Shown here in pieces: positions 5,422-7,688 of a stretch of DNA of 7,688 nt (its first letter is position 1; each line of letters begins with the position of its first letter). Under the pieces are notes generated by a model. The model saw nothing but the letters and a program-made list of their open reading frames with translations. It was not told the origin of the DNA and did no database searches. This stretch comes from CAZOWL01 sp964583605 (GTDB lineage Bacteria > Pseudomonadota > Gammaproteobacteria > Chromatiales > Chromatiaceae). The stretch covers positions 1 through 7,688 of the forward strand of contig CAZOWL010000140.1 of NCBI GenBank assembly GCA_964583605.1, written 5' to 3'. The position numbers were made by a program, and so were the translations under genes.

Positions 5422-5859
5422 TCAGCGGCACTTCGGATGGGTCCCGATGTCATCGGCGCTCACGACGCGGCCAGTGTTATTGTCTTGGCTCAGCTGGACG
5501 CATTCGCCGGTCTCGGGGTTGTAGAAGATGCTATACGCCGAGTTTCCCCTGTCGAGGTAGTCCACACTCTTGAAGCCGCGCGAGGTCATCACGTCGAAGG
5601 CCTTGATCGAGTCCATGCCCTTCAGATCCGAGATCTTGGCCTTCGACCCGTGGCTGCCCGCGGCGGCCGGGGCTGGCTGGCCGTCCTCGGCGGCGCGGCA
5701 GCCCTTTTTGTAGGACTCGCCGTGCCGGTCTTGATCGTAGCGGCCGTGGAGGCAGTCGTTGTAGCCGCGCTGGTACTCCCGTTCCGACGCCGTCGAGGCA
5801 AAGCCGGCGGGAGCGGCCGCGGCGAATAGCAGGGCAACGGCAAAAATGGACATTTTCAT
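5422..5859 (-). CDS. secreted two-module protein with C-terminal HPKCR domain
   Basis: A 145-residue precursor. Residues 1-21 are a signal peptide (MKMSIFAVALLFAAAAPAGFA). An N-terminal module at about 26-61 reads YQRGYNDCLHGRYDQDRHGE then YKKGCRAAEDG, with two cysteines (36 and 54) set in charged and aromatic residues. A linker rich in A/P/G (62-74) follows. The C-terminal module (75-145) has SDLKGMD, SRGFKSVDYLDRG, YSIFYNPETGECVQL, GRVVSADD and the end HPKCR, with cysteines 120 and 144 likely paired. The C-terminal module is homologous to the lipoprotein at 6845-7162. ATG at 5859 is chosen because AGGAG lies nine bases upstream. The function is unknown; a periplasmic or surface location is predicted. 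Confidence 0.87.
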   Translation of the reverse strand: MKMSIFAVALLFAAAAPAGFASTASEREYQRGYNDCLHGRYDQDRHGESYKKGCRAAEDGQPAPAAAGSHGSKAKISDLKGMDSIKAFDVMTSRGFKSVDYLDRGNSAYSIFYNPETGECVQLSQDNNTGRVVSADDIGTHPKCR

Positions 5860-5975
5860 TCTCGGGTACTCCTGAAGGATTTGAATATGACGGACCCGCG
5901 GCCCAACGTTGGCATTGTTGGCGGTGATGATCGTCTCGGAACTCCGTTGAGTCTGATCTCTCGTACTGTGAAGAC

Positions 5976-6356
5976 TCAGCCAAACACCGCGAAACCCTGG
6001 TCGATGCGCGCCAGGATCGCATAGGTCATCAGGCCGAGCACGGCGCAGAGCAAGGCTCTTCCCACGACGAGGTACGTCAGAAGCCATTTGACATGAGTCG
6101 CTTCTTCCTGCGCTGTTTCGCCACCGTGCTCCGCCGTCAGTACCGCAATCCCTGCGGCGTGCCTCTGTATGCCCGATAGCAGGACGCCAAGACCCATGAA
6201 GACGGCGCCGACCGCGAGATGGATACCGATGAATTCAGTGCCATGCGGGGCACGATCCGCAATGAAGAAGCTGGCGATGACGAGCACGCCCGCGGCGCTA
6301 GAGAGGAGCGCCGTGCACAGATAGATGAGTCTGAAGAGAACAACCATCTTGCACAT
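5976..6356 (-). CDS. three-segment membrane protein of unknown function
   Basis: A 126-residue protein with three hydrophobic segments: about residues 7-31 (LFRLIYLCTALLSSAAGVLV and on), 43-62 (IGIHLAVGAVFMGLGVLLSG) and 91-115 (LLTYLVVGRALLCAVLGLMT). A hydrophilic loop between the second and third segments holds AEHGGETAQEEATHVKW. I do not recognise the family. The start is uncertain: ATG at 6356 lacks a nearby ribosome site, and ATG at 6347 (three codons in) is an alternative. A perfect palindrome, GCGCTAGCGC, lies two bases before the first ATG. The gene is in the same direction as its neighbours, 57 bases after the upstream gene and 116 bases before the downstream one. Confidence 0.7.
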   Translation of the reverse strand: MCKMVVLFRLIYLCTALLSSAAGVLVIASFFIADRAPHGTEFIGIHLAVGAVFMGLGVLLSGIQRHAAGIAVLTAEHGGETAQEEATHVKWLLTYLVVGRALLCAVLGLMTYAILARIDQGFAVFG

Positions 6357-6358
6357 GC

Positions 6359-6368
6359 GCGCTAGCGC
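6359..6368. repeat. 10-bp palindrome GCGCTAGCGC at the start of the membrane-protein gene
   Basis: This is the same perfect palindrome found inside REP palindrome 2 (463-472). Here it is preceded by ATGCGC, but the outer GGCGGG/CCCGCC stem is absent. It may be a REP half-remnant, a protein-binding site, or coincidence. Confidence 0.35.
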
Positions 6369-6413
6369 CCGAAACCCCTCATGGCCAGAACGGCGTCCCC
6401 TTGCCCCCGCGGC

Positions 6414-6752
6414 TTACTCCGCGACAGCGAGCGCGAAGTCCGACCACTTGAAGATGCCACCCTTGCCGAGATCCGTGAACTGGACGTCCTCCGGACCGTG
6501 AAGCCAGTGCTTGCCGCCATCCCAGGTTGCGAACTTGAAGGGCTCGGATGCGCCTAGATCGATCGTGTAGACGATCGAGCTGCCACTCACTTCCTCCGTG
6601 ACACGGCATGCGCCCTCATAAATGGCGACATCTTTGGCAACATTCGTGAGCTTGCATTTGGCAGTCTCACTGACGACAAGTCCCGCAGCCGAAACCGTGG
6701 ATGAGAATGCAAGAGCAACGGCGGTGCCGATGAAGAGTTTGTCAATGTGCAT
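6414..6752 (-). CDS. small secreted protein of unknown function
   Basis: A 112-residue precursor with a signal peptide (MHIDKLFIGTAVALAFSSTV then SAA, cleavage near residue 22). The mature part reads GLVVSETAKCKLTNVAKDVA, YEGACRVTEEVSGSSIVYTI, EPFKFATWDGGKHWLHGPED and VQFTDLGKGGIFKWSDFALA. Two cysteines about 15 residues apart may form a disulfide. The ending W.HGPE.V.F.D.G..GIF.WSDF.L.V recurs in small periplasmic proteins that I have seen only as hypothetical; I know no function. The ribosome site is weak. A possible -10 box lies about 24 bases upstream in an AT-rich pocket, so transcription may restart here. Confidence 0.83.
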   Translation of the reverse strand: MHIDKLFIGTAVALAFSSTVSAAGLVVSETAKCKLTNVAKDVAIYEGACRVTEEVSGSSIVYTIDLGASEPFKFATWDGGKHWLHGPEDVQFTDLGKGGIFKWSDFALAVAE

Positions 6753-6775
6753 GCTCTAATCATCTGAATGAATTG

Positions 6776-6781
6776 ATAATA
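6776..6781 (-). promoter_or_regulatory. candidate -10 box upstream of the 6414-6752 gene
   Basis: On the minus strand this reads TATTAT, five of six matches to a sigma-70 -10 hexamer, in an AT-rich pocket (6753-6785) that stands out in this GC-rich region. No good -35 hexamer is seen 16-18 bases upstream, so support is weak. Confidence 0.25.
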
Positions 6782-6844
6782 GAGTCTGGCATGGACTGGC
6801 CGTGGACAGCCGCGCCAGGCGCCCGAAGGCATTCAAACGTGTAA

Positions 6845-7162
6845 TCAACGACACTTCGGATGCGAGACGTCGTTGAGGGTCATGACCTGGCCCCCTTTGG
6901 TCTCCAGATCCACGCACTGGCCGGTCTGGCGGTTGTACATAATGAGGTGGGAGTAGCCCATGTCGGATTCGCTGCCGTCGACGGCGACGAAGCCGCGATT
7001 CTCCAATCCGCGCTCGGCGTCCATGTCGCTGCCGATGCGCAGATCCTCGTAGTTGACCGGGGCCTGCATGCCGACGTCGGAGCGGGTGCTGGACTCCTCG
7101 ACGCAGGCGGTGAGGGCGACCGCGGTGACGCAGACGGCGGCGATCTTCTGGATTCTGCTCAT
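6845..7162 (-). CDS. small lipoprotein with HPKCR domain
   Basis: A 105-residue lipoprotein: a basic start (MSRIQK), hydrophobic core, and lipobox LTAC with C20 as the lipid-acceptor residue, followed by VEESS. With no aspartate at +2, an outer-membrane destination is expected. The mature domain has NYEDLRIGSDMDAERGLENRG, here abbreviated to its key residues DL, A and NRGF, then VAVDGSE, YSHLIMYNRQTGQCVDLETK, GGQVMTLNDV and the end SHPKCR. It aligns with the C-terminal module of the protein at 5422-5859 (DL, RGF..VD, YS...YN..TG.CV.L, HPKCR). ATG at 7162 is preferred over the TTG immediately before it; GAGAGA lies upstream. It is the first gene of the minus-strand run. The function is unknown. 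Confidence 0.85.
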   Translation of the reverse strand: MSRIQKIAAVCVTAVALTACVEESSTRSDVGMQAPVNYEDLRIGSDMDAERGLENRGFVAVDGSESDMGYSHLIMYNRQTGQCVDLETKGGQVMTLNDVSHPKCR

Positions 7163-7293
7163 CAAGTGATTCTCTCGCTGTCAAGTTGGGGCGACTCGGA
7201 CCGCACAGGGCAGTTCCGAATTCGTATTGCCGCTGATTAGCCTGCCGGGAAGGGTAAGTCTCTGCTGTCTCGGTTACACCGGCGCCCTATCAA
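7163..7293. other. non-coding gap upstream of the lipoprotein gene
   Basis: No gene is visible here. A TTGACA word on the minus strand at about 7180-7185 is too close to the lipoprotein start to serve as its -35 box. The promoter of the minus-strand run is expected here, but I cannot place it confidently. Confidence 0.4.
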
Positions 7294-7339
7294 CTCGTTC
7301 GGCAAACCAAACTATTCGTTCGGCCAGCCAACTTTTTCG
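7294..7339 (+). repeat. two-copy 21-bp tandem repeat at the transposase break
   Basis: TTCGGC followed by A/C-A-A/G-CCAA occurs twice with a period of 21 (7294-7314 and 7315-7335). Comparing 25-nt units that overlap by TTCG, 19 of 25 positions agree. The second copy runs into the first recognisable transposase codons, so it lies at the truncation point of the element. Confidence 0.45.
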
Positions 7340-7688
7340 TGCCGCCGACGGGGCCTGCAAGGGCAAGGGCGGCGACGAGCAGACGCTGTTTCGCGGTTTG
7401 CTCGGCAACCTCAAGGCCGGGGATGTGCTGCTCGGCGACGCCTACTTCCCGACCCATTTCCTGCTCTGCGACCTGGCGCGCTTGGGCGTCGACGGCGTGT
7501 TCGAGCAGTACGGTGCGCGTCGGCGCAGCACCGATTTCGGCCTCGGCGAGCGGCTGGGGGCGAGAGATCATCTCATCGTCTGGACCAAGCCGAAGCGCCC
7601 GGACTGGCTGAGCCCGCAGCAGTACGCCGACGTGCACGGCAAAACCGTTCTAACCAGCGGACACAGCTCTGGCGTCGCGTGGGGCAGA
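7335..7688 (+). pseudogene. IS4-type DDE transposase, 5'-truncated and running off the right edge
   Basis: The frame whose codons include 7341-7343 reads GKGGDEQTLFRGLLGNLKAG, then DVLLGDAYFPTHFLLCDLAR, GVDGVFEQYGARRR, FGLGERLGARDHLIVWTKPK and RPDWLSPQQYADV. This is the central catalytic region of an IS4-family transposase. LLGDAYF holds the expected second catalytic aspartate of the DDE triad. The N-terminal third (first aspartate) is missing and there is no start codon in frame. After YADV the expected VRE-type stretch is replaced by HGKTVLTSGHSSG, suggesting an internal deletion or a junction to other DNA near 7640. The frame stays open to the window edge, so the final part is not visible. 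This is a relic and not an active element. Confidence 0.82.

Noticed and set aside
7180..7185. TTGACA on the minus strand upstream of the HPKCR lipoprotein as a -35 box.
   Set aside because: The matching -10 would fall inside the coding sequence and no -10 hexamer is present at 16-18 bases.
7290..7637. Minus-strand 115-codon frame at the right edge.
   Set aside because: It lies antisense to the recognisable IS4-type transposase sequence.

Overview
The window is GC-rich (third codon positions mostly G or C) and looks like the chromosome of a high-GC proteobacterium, most likely a gammaproteobacterium. This rests on REP/RAYT-type repeats, GlsB and sll1863-type stress genes, a PliG-like lysozyme inhibitor and typical Sec and lipoprotein signal sequences. 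No gene here fixes the species.

Layout. Positions 1-930 are a repeat-rich, gene-poor stretch. It holds several hairpins, two REP-like palindromes in the same orientation, and the 3' remnant of a REP-associated (Y1/RAYT) transposase on the plus strand with a one-base frameshift. Nearly identical 20-nt direct repeats lie at 245-264 and 887-906, on either side of this remnant. From 1019 to 7162 there is an unbroken run of minus-strand genes. In transcription order they are: a small lipoprotein ending in HPKCR, a small secreted protein, a three-segment membrane protein, a second HPKCR protein, a two-domain secreted protein, an sll1863-like coiled-coil protein, a GlsB/YeaQ membrane protein, an exported SurA-like helical protein (ATGA-overlapped with the GlsB gene), a secreted protein related to the C-terminal half of the two-domain protein, a PliG-like lysozyme inhibitor, a small secreted protein, and a lipoprotein whose 3' end appears frameshifted. 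From about 7335 to the right edge is a 5'-truncated IS4-type transposase on the plus strand.

Interpretation. Eleven of the twelve minus-strand products have signal peptides, lipoboxes or membrane segments, or belong to stress-response families, and the twelfth (three-segment membrane protein) is also envelope-located. Two pairs share homologous modules inside the cluster. I infer an envelope-stress or lysozyme-resistance neighbourhood built partly by duplication and bordered on both sides by decayed mobile elements. Only the PliG, GlsB, sll1863, RAYT and IS4 family assignments rest on recognised families. The joint role of the rest is inference.
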